Shown here piece by piece: positions 1 to 5,974 of a stretch of 8,843 nucleotides of DNA. The DNA comes from JAWLCG01 sp041687295. Lineage in GTDB: Bacteria; Planctomycetota; Phycisphaerae; SM23-33; FEN-1343. The DNA is taken from the NCBI GenBank assembly GCA_041687295.1, contig JAWLCG010000209.1, positions 1-8,843 on the forward strand. Direction: 5' to 3'. The notes beneath the pieces were generated by a model. It made no database searches, was not told where the DNA came from, and was given only the letters and a program-made list of their open reading frames with translations. Each line of letters begins with the position of its first letter. The stretch's first letter is position 1. Position numbers and translations under genes: made by a program.

Positions 1-318
1 GGATCGCATACGGCAGAGCCAGCCAAAGCGGCGTCAAGCCGCCGCACTTCAAAGAGGCGGTCCGCCTATCGCGCGGGCGCCGTGGCTACGGCGTCTGCAG
101 CCACATCTTCGGAGCTTTTCCCTGCACGCGATGGAGCGTTGTGCAGCCGGATGGACGGCCCGCCTCGACGCCCACGGATGGCAATTCGTGGGCTTGGGCA
201 GTTCGCCCCCTCCGGGCCCAACAACCCCAACGTCCGATAATATATGTTATGATGCGCATCGGATGAGGTAGCCGGGAGGGGGGTTCACCTTAAGGGATTC
301 GCCTGTCAGAGATTACCG

Positions 319-364
319 CTATCCACATGCGATGTGAATAACTCGTCCGCCGACATGTGGATAA
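319..364. promoter_or_regulatory. Cluster of three DnaA boxes
   Basis: Three 9-mers match the DnaA box TTATNCACA. Positions 319-327 read CTATCCACA (one mismatch, plus strand). Positions 333-341 read TGTGAATAA, which is TTATTCACA on the minus strand. Positions 356-364 read TGTGGATAA, the perfect TTATCCACA on the minus strand. The last two lie in a near-exact 14-bp direct repeat with a 23-bp period, about two helical turns. The first faces them as an inverted copy. An AT-rich patch lies about 70 bp to the left. This could be part of a replication origin or a DnaA-titrating or regulatory cluster. No dnaA, dnaN or other origin-linked gene is in view. Confidence 0.5.
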
Positions 365-372
365 CTCGGGGG

Positions 373-420
373 CGAATCCGCCCGCCTTGCGGGCCGGCGG
401 GCTTGCGGGCGGGGAATTCG
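373..420 (-). terminator. GC-rich hairpin downstream of the KAS operon
   Basis: CGAAT (373-377) pairs with ATTCG (416-420), and CCGCCCGC (378-385) pairs with GCGGGCGG (405-412), leaving a GGA bulge at 413-415. The hairpin begins 14 nt beyond the stop codon of the leftward operon, where a terminator is expected. There is no T-run after it on the minus strand, so it is at best a non-canonical terminator or an RNA 3'-end stabiliser. Confidence 0.35.
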
Positions 421-433
421 CGGTTCGGCCAAT

Positions 434-1687
434 TCAGCGGCCGCGCTGGAAGGCGACGCCGGCGACGCTGCCGCCGAAGCCGGTGGCCAGGCAGACGGCC
501 CGGCGCAGGTCGGCCGGTCGCGGGCCTGCGGGGTTGCAGTCCAAGTCGCAGGCCGGGTCGGGTTGGCGGCAGTTGGCCGTGGGCGGCACGATGCCGGCGC
601 GGATGGCCAGGACGGTCAGCACGGCCTGGGCCAGGCCGGCTGCTCCGAGCATGTGACCCGTGACGGGCTTGGTGCTGACGACGGGCGTTTTCCGGACGGC
701 CGGGCCGAGAGCGGCGTGGATGGCGCGGGCCTCGGCCAGGTCGCCGGCGACCGTGCCGGTACCGTGGGCGTGGATCCAGTCGATGGCGTCGGCGGGCCAG
801 CCGACCCGTCCGATCAGCCGGGCCAGGCCGCCGGCCAGGGCGTCCTGACCGGTGGCGATGCGGACGAGGTCGCCGCCCTGGGCGCCGCTGAACCAGCCGG
901 CGACGGCGACGGACGGACCTTTGCGATTTTCGCCGGCCCGGCGGGGGGCCTGCAGGACGACGGCGGCCGCCCCCTCGGACATGACGAAGCCGCCCCGGTC
1001 GCTCGCGTAGGGTCGGCAGGCGTCGGCGGGGTCATGCTCCCAGCGGGCCAGCACGCCCATGCGGGCGAAGCTGCCCAGGAACAGCGGGTGGATCGTCGCG
1101 TCGGCGGCGACCACCAGGACGGTGTCGGCCCGGCCCAGGGCGATCAGTCTCGCCCCGGCCGCCAGGGCCGACAGCCCCGACGCGCAGGCCGTCACCAGGG
1201 CCTGGACCTCGCCGGCCGGGCGGTAGGCGCGGGCCAGGGCCTCCAGGACGCAGGCGGGGGTCCCCCACCGCCACAGCTCGCCCGGGCCAGCCCCCCCGCC
1301 GGGTGGCCCAAAATCAGGGACGGTGTCTCCGGCCCCGCCCAGCGATTTCCGGTGCGCCGCCAGGGCCGATAGGACGCCGGCCTTGCTCGAGGCCGTCACC
1401 AGGGCCGTCGCCTCGCGGGCGAAGACGTTGGCGTCCAGGCCCGCGTCGGCCAGGGCGTCGCGGGCGGCCAATAGCGCCAGGCCGGCCGACCGCTCGCCCG
1501 GCTCGCTCAGCCCGGGCCCGGCCAGGGCGGGCGAGTTTCCCAGGCGGGCGACCGGCAGGCGGTCCAGCGGCGCGGGCAGGCCGGCGTCGACCCCGACGGC
1601 CCGGCCGGCGCGGCAGGCGGCCCAGGCGTCGGCCGTCAGACCGGCCGGGCAGATCAGCGACAGGCCCGTTACGACGGCGTGCGACAT
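434..1687 (-). CDS. Beta-ketoacyl-ACP synthase (FabF/KAS II-like), overlapping bioB
   Basis: This is a 417-aa thiolase-fold condensing enzyme, close to the usual KAS I/II length. The family joins an acyl-thioester to malonyl-ACP with loss of CO2. The full Cys-His-His triad is visible: Cys168 in TACASG, His308 in HAHGTGT and His345 in TKPVTGHMLGAAG, with the conserved Lys340. The N-terminus MSHAVVTGLSL is the first KAS strand, which supports this start. The C-terminal GFGGSVAGVAF replaces the usual GFGGTNA-type motif. The ATG lies inside the end of bioB (19-nt overlap) and has no good ribosome binding site, so translational coupling is likely. FabF-like KAS enzymes serve general fatty acid synthesis, polyketide-type pathways and specialised acyl chains. 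The bioB link suggests a role in making the pimeloyl precursor of biotin, but that is inference. Confidence 0.88.
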   Translation of the reverse strand: MSHAVVTGLSLICPAGLTADAWAACRAGRAVGVDAGLPAPLDRLPVARLGNSPALAGPGLSEPGERSAGLALLAARDALADAGLDANVFAREATALVTASSKAGVLSALAAHRKSLGGAGDTVPDFGPPGGGAGPGELWRWGTPACVLEALARAYRPAGEVQALVTACASGLSALAAGARLIALGRADTVLVVAADATIHPLFLGSFARMGVLARWEHDPADACRPYASDRGGFVMSEGAAAVVLQAPRRAGENRKGPSVAVAGWFSGAQGGDLVRIATGQDALAGGLARLIGRVGWPADAIDWIHAHGTGTVAGDLAEARAIHAALGPAVRKTPVVSTKPVTGHMLGAAGLAQAVLTVLAIRAGIVPPTANCRQPDPACDLDCNPAGPRPADLRRAVCLATGFGGSVAGVAFQRGR

Positions 1688-2691
1688 GGCGTGGCGTCAG
1701 TCCGGCGGGAGAAGCTTGTCACCAGCGTCAGGCCGAGGTCCTCGACCATCTGGCGGTCGGTCTGGGGGCTTCGGCCCTGGGTGGTCAGGTAGTCGCCGAC
1801 CAGGCAGCTGGTGGCGCCGGCGGCGAAGATCCAGCTCTGCAGGTCGCGCAGGCACAGCGGGCGCCCGCCGGCGACCTTGATGTCGACCGTCGGCAGCAGC
1901 AGGCGGAACAGGGCGATGATGTGCAGGCACTCCATCGGCGCCAGCGGCGGCCGATCCGCCAGCGGCGTGCCGGCCACCGGGTGCAGGAAGTTCAGCGGCA
2001 CGACGTCGGGGCCTACCCGGTCGCGCAGGGCCAGGGCCAGGGCCACGCGGTCTTCCCACGTTTCGCCCAGGCCGAAGAGCCCGCCGCTGCAGACGCTCAG
2101 CCCCGCCTGGCGGGCGGCCTGGCAGGTGGCGACGCGGTCGGCCCAGGCGTGCGTGGTGACCATCGAGCCGTAGAACCGCTCGGAGGTTTCCAGGTTGTGG
2201 TGGTAGCGCTTGACGCCGGCGGCGGCGAGGCGACGGGCGGCGGGCAGGTCGATCTCGCCCAGCGAGGCGCACACGGCCAGGTCGGGCTCGTCCTGGCCCA
2301 GCAGCTCGGCGGTGCGGGCGACGTCGTCGAGGTCGCCCCTGGAAGGGGCCCGGCCGGAGTTGACGATGCCGAACGCGCAGGCCCCCTGCCGGTGCGCCCG
2401 CCGACCCGCCTGGGCCAGGGCGTCCGGCGCGGTGCGCCCGGGCGTCACCGCCCCGCCGTGATGCGCCGACTGGGCGCACCACTTGCAGTCCTCCGCGCAG
2501 GCGCCGACCCTGCCGGCCCCGATCGCGCAGAATCGCACCTCGTCGCCGAAGTGCGCCCGGCGGATGCGCCCGGCCCAGCTCATCAACTCCGCCCGGCCCG
2601 GCCCCTGCAGGGCGGCCAGGTACAGCCCGTCCTCGCGCCCGAGGCGGTCGCCGTCGAGCACGCGCCGGGCCAGTGATGTCAAGCGGTCCAT
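1669..2691 (-). CDS. bioB: Biotin synthase
   Basis: This 340-aa radical-SAM enzyme inserts sulfur into dethiobiotin, the last step of biotin synthesis. The [4Fe-4S]/SAM motif CxxxCxxC is Cys65-Cys69-Cys72 in GACAEDCKWCAQS. The ligands of the sacrificial [2Fe-2S] cluster are all present: Cys105, Cys141, Cys201 (VCSGG) and Arg277 (AGGRP). Other BioB signatures are YHHNLET at 163-169 and GLGETWEDR at 207-215. The frame stays open further upstream, but the ATG at 2689-2691 matches the normal BioB length, and GGAAGG sits about 8 nt before it. The gene is third in a leftward operon, 35 nt after a small membrane protein gene, and overlaps the KAS gene by 19 nt. No other bio gene is in view. Confidence 0.95.
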   Translation of the reverse strand: MDRLTSLARRVLDGDRLGREDGLYLAALQGPGRAELMSWAGRIRRAHFGDEVRFCAIGAGRVGACAEDCKWCAQSAHHGGAVTPGRTAPDALAQAGRRAHRQGACAFGIVNSGRAPSRGDLDDVARTAELLGQDEPDLAVCASLGEIDLPAARRLAAAGVKRYHHNLETSERFYGSMVTTHAWADRVATCQAARQAGLSVCSGGLFGLGETWEDRVALALALRDRVGPDVVPLNFLHPVAGTPLADRPPLAPMECLHIIALFRLLLPTVDIKVAGGRPLCLRDLQSWIFAAGATSCLVGDYLTTQGRSPQTDRQMVEDLGLTLVTSFSRRTDATPCRTPS

Positions 2692-2726
2692 GGGTGAGCC
2701 TTCCGGCGGCGTGCGTCGCGGGGTCC

Positions 2727-3038
2727 CTACCGTCGCTGGCCTCGCTGCGGCTGCTCCACAGGCGCGGCCGGGAAGAGCTGGTCGAGGGACTGCGAGACGA
2801 CCAGGTCGATCCGTCGGCGGTTCTTCTCCAGCGTGTAGCCGTTGAGCCGCTGGGCGCTCTTGTCGATGACGTAGACGATGCCCCAGGTGCCCATCTGCTG
2901 GCAGTTGATCATGATGTAATCGCCCGCCCGGCTCTCGGACGTCACGGCCGACGCCGGCTTCAGGCCGACCAGCACGCCGATAAGAATGGCGGCCGATACA
3001 CACAGAACCGCGATGGTCATGTTTGTGGGATTGCGCAT
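2727..3038 (-). CDS. Small membrane-anchored protein B, paralogue of its upstream neighbour
   Basis: This is a 103-aa protein I cannot assign to a named family. Residues 7-27 (MTIAVLCVSAAILIGVLVGL) form a single hydrophobic helix, either a signal anchor or a signal peptide with possible cleavage after ASA. A short soluble domain follows with the pattern GDYIMI...IVYVID...QRLNGYTLEKNRRRIDLV, ending in a Gln/Arg-rich tail. The same pattern occurs in the next gene upstream, so the pair is a tandem duplication. Alternating hydrophobic residues suggest a small beta-sheet unit, perhaps a single propeller-like blade; this is inference. The start is firm because a perfect AAAGGAGG lies 6 nt before the ATG. 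It is followed 35 nt later by bioB. Confidence 0.75.
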   Translation of the reverse strand: MRNPTNMTIAVLCVSAAILIGVLVGLKPASAVTSESRAGDYIMINCQQMGTWGIVYVIDKSAQRLNGYTLEKNRRRIDLVVSQSLDQLFPAAPVEQPQRGQRR

Positions 3039-3044
3039 GGCGGT

Positions 3045-3052
3045 CCTCCTTT
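3045..3052 (-). promoter_or_regulatory. Consensus Shine-Dalgarno overlapping the upstream stop codon
   Basis: On the minus strand this reads AAAGGAGG, 6 nt before the ATG at 3038. It shares bases with the TAA stop (3051-3053) of the preceding gene. It fixes the start of small protein B and shows that the two small genes are read from one transcript. It is the best ribosome binding site in the window; most other genes here have weak ones. Confidence 0.8.
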
Positions 3053-3329
3053 AGCGGCCAGCCTGGAAGTCGCGGGCCAGGTCTCGGCCCGCGTAAGGGA
3101 TGAGCTGCCGTCGGTTGTGGTCATACTGCCAGGCCCCCAGGCGGCGGGTCCGCAGGTCGATGACGAGCAGGACCTCCTCGTTGCTGCCGACCGTGGTGGT
3201 CATCGTCACGTAGTCGGCCCCGCCGCCGACGACCTGGGCGGTGGCGGGCTCGGCGGCGGCGTGGAACACCACGGCCGCCACCAGGGCCAGGTTCAGGGCC
3301 ACCAGCAGCACGATGGCGATGCGTTTCAT
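3051..3329 (-). CDS. Small membrane-anchored protein A, first gene of the bioB operon
   Basis: This is a 92-aa protein with no family that I recognise. An N-terminal hydrophobic helix at about 3-24 (MKRIAIVLLVALNLALVAAVV) is a signal anchor or signal peptide. The remaining domain (ADYVTMTTTV...EVLLVIDLRTRRLGAWQYDHNRRQLIPY...LARDF) aligns residue by residue with the next gene: DYh, VID, RL, a Y/W position, NRR and a terminal DxF/DQLF-like motif. A GGGAG ribosome binding site lies about 8 nt before the ATG. It ends 12 nt before the next start. A CATAAT hexamer at 3407-3412 on the minus strand, about 78 nt upstream, might be its -10 box, but I see no good -35. The role is unknown; the domain is likely extracytoplasmic. 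Confidence 0.75.
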   Translation of the reverse strand: MKRIAIVLLVALNLALVAAVVFHAAAEPATAQVVGGGADYVTMTTTVGSNEEVLLVIDLRTRRLGAWQYDHNRRQLIPYAGRDLARDFQAGR

Positions 3330-3622
3330 GTCGGGTCTCCCTTTTCTTGACGCGTTGCGAGCCCGGCGCTCGCGCGGGGCGTACCGACGCGGTCCGCCCC
3401 CTGTCCATTATGGGCAGACCGCGGCCGGCGGCACAGGTTGGGCGGTAGGAACCGGGCTAGACCGGCTGCCGATTGCGCCGGCGGGTCCGCGGCTCCGGGT
3501 GCCCCGGGCAAGCCGCAGGCTCGCCCGGCCGGGGCCCGACCGCCTCCGCCCTCGACCGGGCGAGCGGTGCTGCCGCCCCGCTTGCCCGGGGCACCCAGCC
3601 ACACGGTCGGTCCACAGAGGGT
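3330..3622. other. Gene-free spacer with large nested inverted repeats
   Basis: No supportable gene is present. The right two thirds (3455-3628) is built of nested inverted repeats, listed separately. The left third is the upstream region of the small-protein/bioB operon and carries a possible minus-strand -10 box CATAAT at 3407-3412 without a convincing -35. Open frames across this stretch look like chance frames of GC-rich DNA. Confidence 0.6.
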
Positions 3623-3628
3623 CTAGCC
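3455..3628. repeat. Nested inverted repeats capable of a long hairpin
   Basis: Three pairs of arms share one centre. GGCTAGACC (3455-3463) pairs with GGTCTAGCC (3620-3628). A perfect 17-bp pair, GGGTGCCCCGGGCAAGC, lies at 3497-3513 and 3580-3596. A perfect 10-bp pair, GCTCGCCCGG, lies at 3519-3528 and 3556-3565, with five further pairs beyond one mismatch. The outer right arm contains the TAG stop of the 62-aa gene. It could terminate that leftward transcript, although no T-run follows, or be a dispersed palindromic repeat. Confidence 0.7.
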
Positions 3629-3811
3629 GACCTGCGTGCGCCGGGCGTTGCGGAACGCCAGCACGGCCACGCCGGCCAGGAACACCAGCGAGAACAGCCA
3701 GGCCCGCCAGTCCAGCCCCGCTTCCAGGTCGGGAGCGGCAAAGCCATCGTCGGCGCGGGCCACGGCTACGGTGAGCAGTCCGGTCACGAGTGCGGTGTAG
3801 ATCGTCTTCAT
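3623..3811 (-). CDS. 62-aa membrane protein, possibly leaderless
   Basis: This small protein has an N-terminal signal peptide (MKTIYTALVTGLLTVAVARA, likely cut after ARA at residue 20) and a second hydrophobic helix at about 37-53 (RAWLFSLVFLAGVAVLAF). A short Arg-rich tail, RNARRTQVG, suits a cytoplasmic end. The result would be a tiny single-pass protein with an outward-facing acidic segment (DDGFAAPDLEAGLD). The C-terminal helix plus positive tail faintly resembles a sorting-tail layout, but no sorting motif is clear. It lies 40 nt after the HYExAFE gene and appears to have its own promoter, with the -10 box ending 7 nt before the ATG and no ribosome binding site. I recognise no family. 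The signal peptide and membrane helix argue that it is real. Confidence 0.65.
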   Translation of the reverse strand: MKTIYTALVTGLLTVAVARADDGFAAPDLEAGLDWRAWLFSLVFLAGVAVLAFRNARRTQVG

Positions 3812-3818
3812 GGCAGCG

Positions 3819-3846
3819 ATTATACCGCCCCGGCCGGGCGATGCAA
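3819..3846 (-). promoter_or_regulatory. Promoter of the 62-aa membrane protein gene
   Basis: On the minus strand, TTGCAT (3841-3846) and a perfect TATAAT (3819-3824) are 16 nt apart. The ATG follows 7 nt after the -10 box, so transcription would start at or next to the start codon. The same TTGCATCG-N14-TATAATCGC arrangement precedes the ykgJ-like gene at 6388-6415. Confidence 0.6.
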
Positions 3847-3851
3847 CGGGG

Positions 3852-4373
3852 CTACAGCAGTTCGCCCACGTCGCGCAGGGCGCGGCGGAAGGTGGCGGCG
3901 GGCATGGCCAGCGTGCCCCAGCGGGCGCTGCGCGGGCGGGCATGGCGGGCGTAGTCGGCCAGGGCGACGGCGGCGAAGCAGTAGTGGTTCCTGCGGAAGA
4001 AGTGCACGTCGTCCAGCGGGGCGTGCGTCGGCGGGCCCTGCAGGCAGTAGGCGAACACGAACGTGGCGGTGAAGCCCTCGCCGAAGACCCGCTCCCACTG
4101 GGTGAGCCCCTCGATATCGTCGGCGGTGACCCAGTTTTCCCACGCCCGCCCGGTGCGCTGGCGGGCCGGTCGGGACAGGTCGGGGAACTTTCGGCCCTTG
4201 ACGTCGACCAGCAGGTTGGGGCCACTTTCGGAGTAGACCAGGAAGTCGAAGTTCTTGACCCTCGCGTTGGCCAGCAGGGCCCGGTGGGCCTCGTCGACGG
4301 CCACGTAGGGCCAGCCCTTGCCGCGGAGGTAGTCCTCGAAGGCGGCCTCGTAATGGCCGGTGTGGTGGCTCAT
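3852..4373 (-). CDS. HYExAFE family protein, possible PD-(D/E)XK fold
   Basis: This 173-aa protein opens with the name-giving motif HYEAAFE (residues 7-13) of a planctomycete family whose function I do not know. Residues 8-62 resemble a PD-(D/E)XK nuclease core. There is an N-terminal helix with Glu9 and Glu13, then a hydrophobic strand KNFDFLVY with Asp43, then LLVDVKGRK with Asp57 and Lys59 spaced as D-x-K. The second half is rich in Trp, Phe and Tyr. The protein lacks a signal peptide and should be cytoplasmic. Its ATG overlaps the hisS stop codon (ATGA), so the two are translationally coupled. The family name is fairly secure; nuclease activity is inference. It could instead be a non-catalytic binding protein. 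Confidence 0.85.
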   Translation of the reverse strand: MSHHTGHYEAAFEDYLRGKGWPYVAVDEAHRALLANARVKNFDFLVYSESGPNLLVDVKGRKFPDLSRPARQRTGRAWENWVTADDIEGLTQWERVFGEGFTATFVFAYCLQGPPTHAPLDDVHFFRRNHYCFAAVALADYARHARPRSARWGTLAMPAATFRRALRDVGELL

Positions 4374-5677
4374 GCCCCCGGCAAAGCCCCCCCCTGCTGC
4401 CGCAGCCGATCGGCCAGCGCGTCCCGGGCCACCAGCTGCTGGCTGCCGTCGGCGAGGTCCTTCAGGGCGACCTGGCCGGCCGCCAGCTCGGCGCCGACGA
4501 TGACGGCCCAGCGGGCCCCCGCCGCCCCGGCCGACTTGAGCTGCTTGCCCACGTTCTGCCGCTTGTACGAGAGGTTGGCCGAGACGCCCGCGCGGCGCAG
4601 CTCGGCCGTCAGGGCCAGGGCGGCGTCGAAGTGCTCGGCCCCGGCGTCGATGACGAAGCAGTCGCACCGCTGGGCGAAGTCGGGCAGCTTGCCCTTCTCG
4701 GCCAGCAGGATGCCCAGGACCGGGTCGCCCATGCCGAAGCCGGTGGCGCCCACCTTGGGCCCGCCGAGCACCTCCAGCAGATTGTCGTAGCGCCCCCCGC
4801 CGGCCAGGGCCCGCAGCGAGCCGCCGGCGTCGAAGGCCTCGTACACCACCCCGGTGTAGTAGGCCAGGCCCCGGACCACGTGCAGGTCCAGCCGGGCGTA
4901 GTCGCCCACGCCCATCTGCCCCAGCAGGCGCATCACGTCGGAGAGCCGGACGATTTCGCGGGCGACCTCGTCGTTGTCGCTCAGGTGGCGGGCGACCTCC
5001 TCGAGGCTCTGCGAGTCCTGGAATCGGCCGATGCGGTCGATCTGGGCAGCGTCCAGGCCGGCCTTGGCGCCCATCTCGGCGAAGGCCTCGGCCGGCACCT
5101 TGCCACGCTTGTCCAGGATGGCCAGCACGGCCTCGTTGGCCTCGGCCGGGATGCCGACGGCGCCCATGGCGGCCGTGATGAGCGCCCGGCTCGAGACGGC
5201 CACGTAGGCGTCCGACGGGCTCAGGCCCAGCTCGGCCAGCAGGTCCACCAGCGTGAAGATGCACTCGGCGTCGGCGAGCGGCTCGTCCGAGCCCACCACG
5301 TCGATGTTCCACTGGAAGAACTCGCGCAGGCGCCCCCGCTGGGGCCTCTCGGCCCGGCAGAGGCGCGGGATGCTGAACCACTTCACCGGGCGCCCCAGCG
5401 TGTTGATGCGGGCGTTGACCATGCGGGCCAGCGTCGGCGTGATCTCCGGGCGGATCGCCAGGTCGCGCCCGCCGCGGTCGGTCAGGCTGAACAGCTGGCT
5501 GACGATCTCGTCGCCGCTCTTGACGCGGTAGAGGTCGAGGTACTCCAGGATCGGGCCCTCGTACTCATCAAAGCCGTTGCGGAGGCTCACGCGCCGCCAG
5601 GCGTCGAAGATGTGGTTGCGCACGGCCATCTCGGCCGGGTAGAAGTCGCGGAAGCCTTTGATGCTCTGAAAGCTCAT
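4370..5677 (-). CDS. hisS: Histidine--tRNA ligase
   Basis: This 435-aa class II synthetase charges tRNA-His. Class II motif 2 is at 101-129 (CRAERPQRGRLREFFQWNIDVVG). The histidine-specific HVVRGLAYYTGVVYE is at 266-280, with catalytic Arg269, and motif 3 is AGGGRYDNL at 292-300 followed by GFGMGD. The C-terminal 335-430 region is the anticodon-binding domain. The frame stays open for 36 codons upstream, but MSFQSIKGFRDFYPAE is the standard HisRS N-terminus, so the ATG at 5675-5677 is chosen. It overlaps the HYExAFE gene by 4 nt. The upstream side has only about 50 nt before the MITE-like element, so its promoter lies in that gap or inside the element; I see no good promoter. Confidence 0.95.
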   Translation of the reverse strand: MSFQSIKGFRDFYPAEMAVRNHIFDAWRRVSLRNGFDEYEGPILEYLDLYRVKSGDEIVSQLFSLTDRGGRDLAIRPEITPTLARMVNARINTLGRPVKWFSIPRLCRAERPQRGRLREFFQWNIDVVGSDEPLADAECIFTLVDLLAELGLSPSDAYVAVSSRALITAAMGAVGIPAEANEAVLAILDKRGKVPAEAFAEMGAKAGLDAAQIDRIGRFQDSQSLEEVARHLSDNDEVAREIVRLSDVMRLLGQMGVGDYARLDLHVVRGLAYYTGVVYEAFDAGGSLRALAGGGRYDNLLEVLGGPKVGATGFGMGDPVLGILLAEKGKLPDFAQRCDCFVIDAGAEHFDAALALTAELRRAGVSANLSYKRQNVGKQLKSAGAAGARWAVIVGAELAAGQVALKDLADGSQQLVARDALADRLRQQGGALPGA

Positions 5678-5729
5678 GGTCGGTTGTGTCCAGTAGACTG
5701 ACGGATCAGGAACAACATGGAAACGGCCT

Positions 5730-5955
5730 GGGGGTCTGCCCCAGACCCCGGGATTTACCGCATGCAGGCCACCAGCAGAATGCAACAGGCACCACCTCCA
5801 GGAGATGCCGCCCGTGTTGTACGGCCATCCTGACGGCGTTCGGGTCGCTCTTTGGCGCAGGCGCTGCCCGGTTCTCCCTCAGGACACTCGGAGGACACCC
5901 GCCCGTGCTGGTGGCCCCAAAGCGATAAATCCCGGGGGTTTGGGGGGTGGCCCCC
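5730..5955. mobile_element. MITE-like element with imperfect terminal inverted repeats
   Basis: The ends are colinear inverted copies of about 48-50 bp. Left end (5730-5777): GGGGG, then CCCCGGGATTTA (5746-5757), 9 nt, then GGCCACCAGCA (5767-5777). Right end read on the minus strand (5955 to 5906): GGGGG, then the same 12-mer (5937-5926), 9 nt, then the same 11-mer (5916-5906). The outermost 16-18 nt differ but both form G/C hairpins. The 128-nt interior has no recognisable gene. I see no clear target-site duplication. It fills nearly the whole hisS-ykgJ gap. Transposition is inferred from the structure only. Confidence 0.55.
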
Positions 5956-5974
5956 ATTCCTTTTCTTCTCTCTC

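Larger units (their letters stand above)
1..433. other. Gene-free region left of the KAS gene
   Basis: I find no convincing protein here. Reading frames stay open near the left edge but lack a start, a ribosome binding site and recognisable sequence. What is visible: a small GCGGC-GTCAA-GCCGC hairpin at 28-42; a 7-bp inverted repeat at 170-176 and 187-193 (GCCCACG/CGTGGGC); a strikingly AT-rich patch at 237-252 in otherwise GC-rich DNA; three DnaA-box-like sites at 319-364; and a GC-rich hairpin at 373-420 just past the KAS stop codon. Confidence 0.6.

Noticed and set aside
319..364. Biotin repressor (BirA or BioR) operator for the nearby biotin genes
   Set aside because: The sequence does not match the operator patterns I know for these repressors, and it lies downstream, not upstream, of the leftward biotin operon. 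The 9-mers match DnaA boxes better.
2692..3003. N-terminal extension of BioB by 104 residues
   Set aside because: It would overlap small protein B in another frame and has no BioB similarity. The ATG at 2691 gives the normal family length and has an upstream GGAAGG.
3852..5381. 509-codon open frame joining the HYExAFE gene with an upstream stretch
   Set aside because: Only the last 173 codons are a real gene. The upstream part is an out-of-frame reading of hisS, and the true ATG overlaps the hisS stop.
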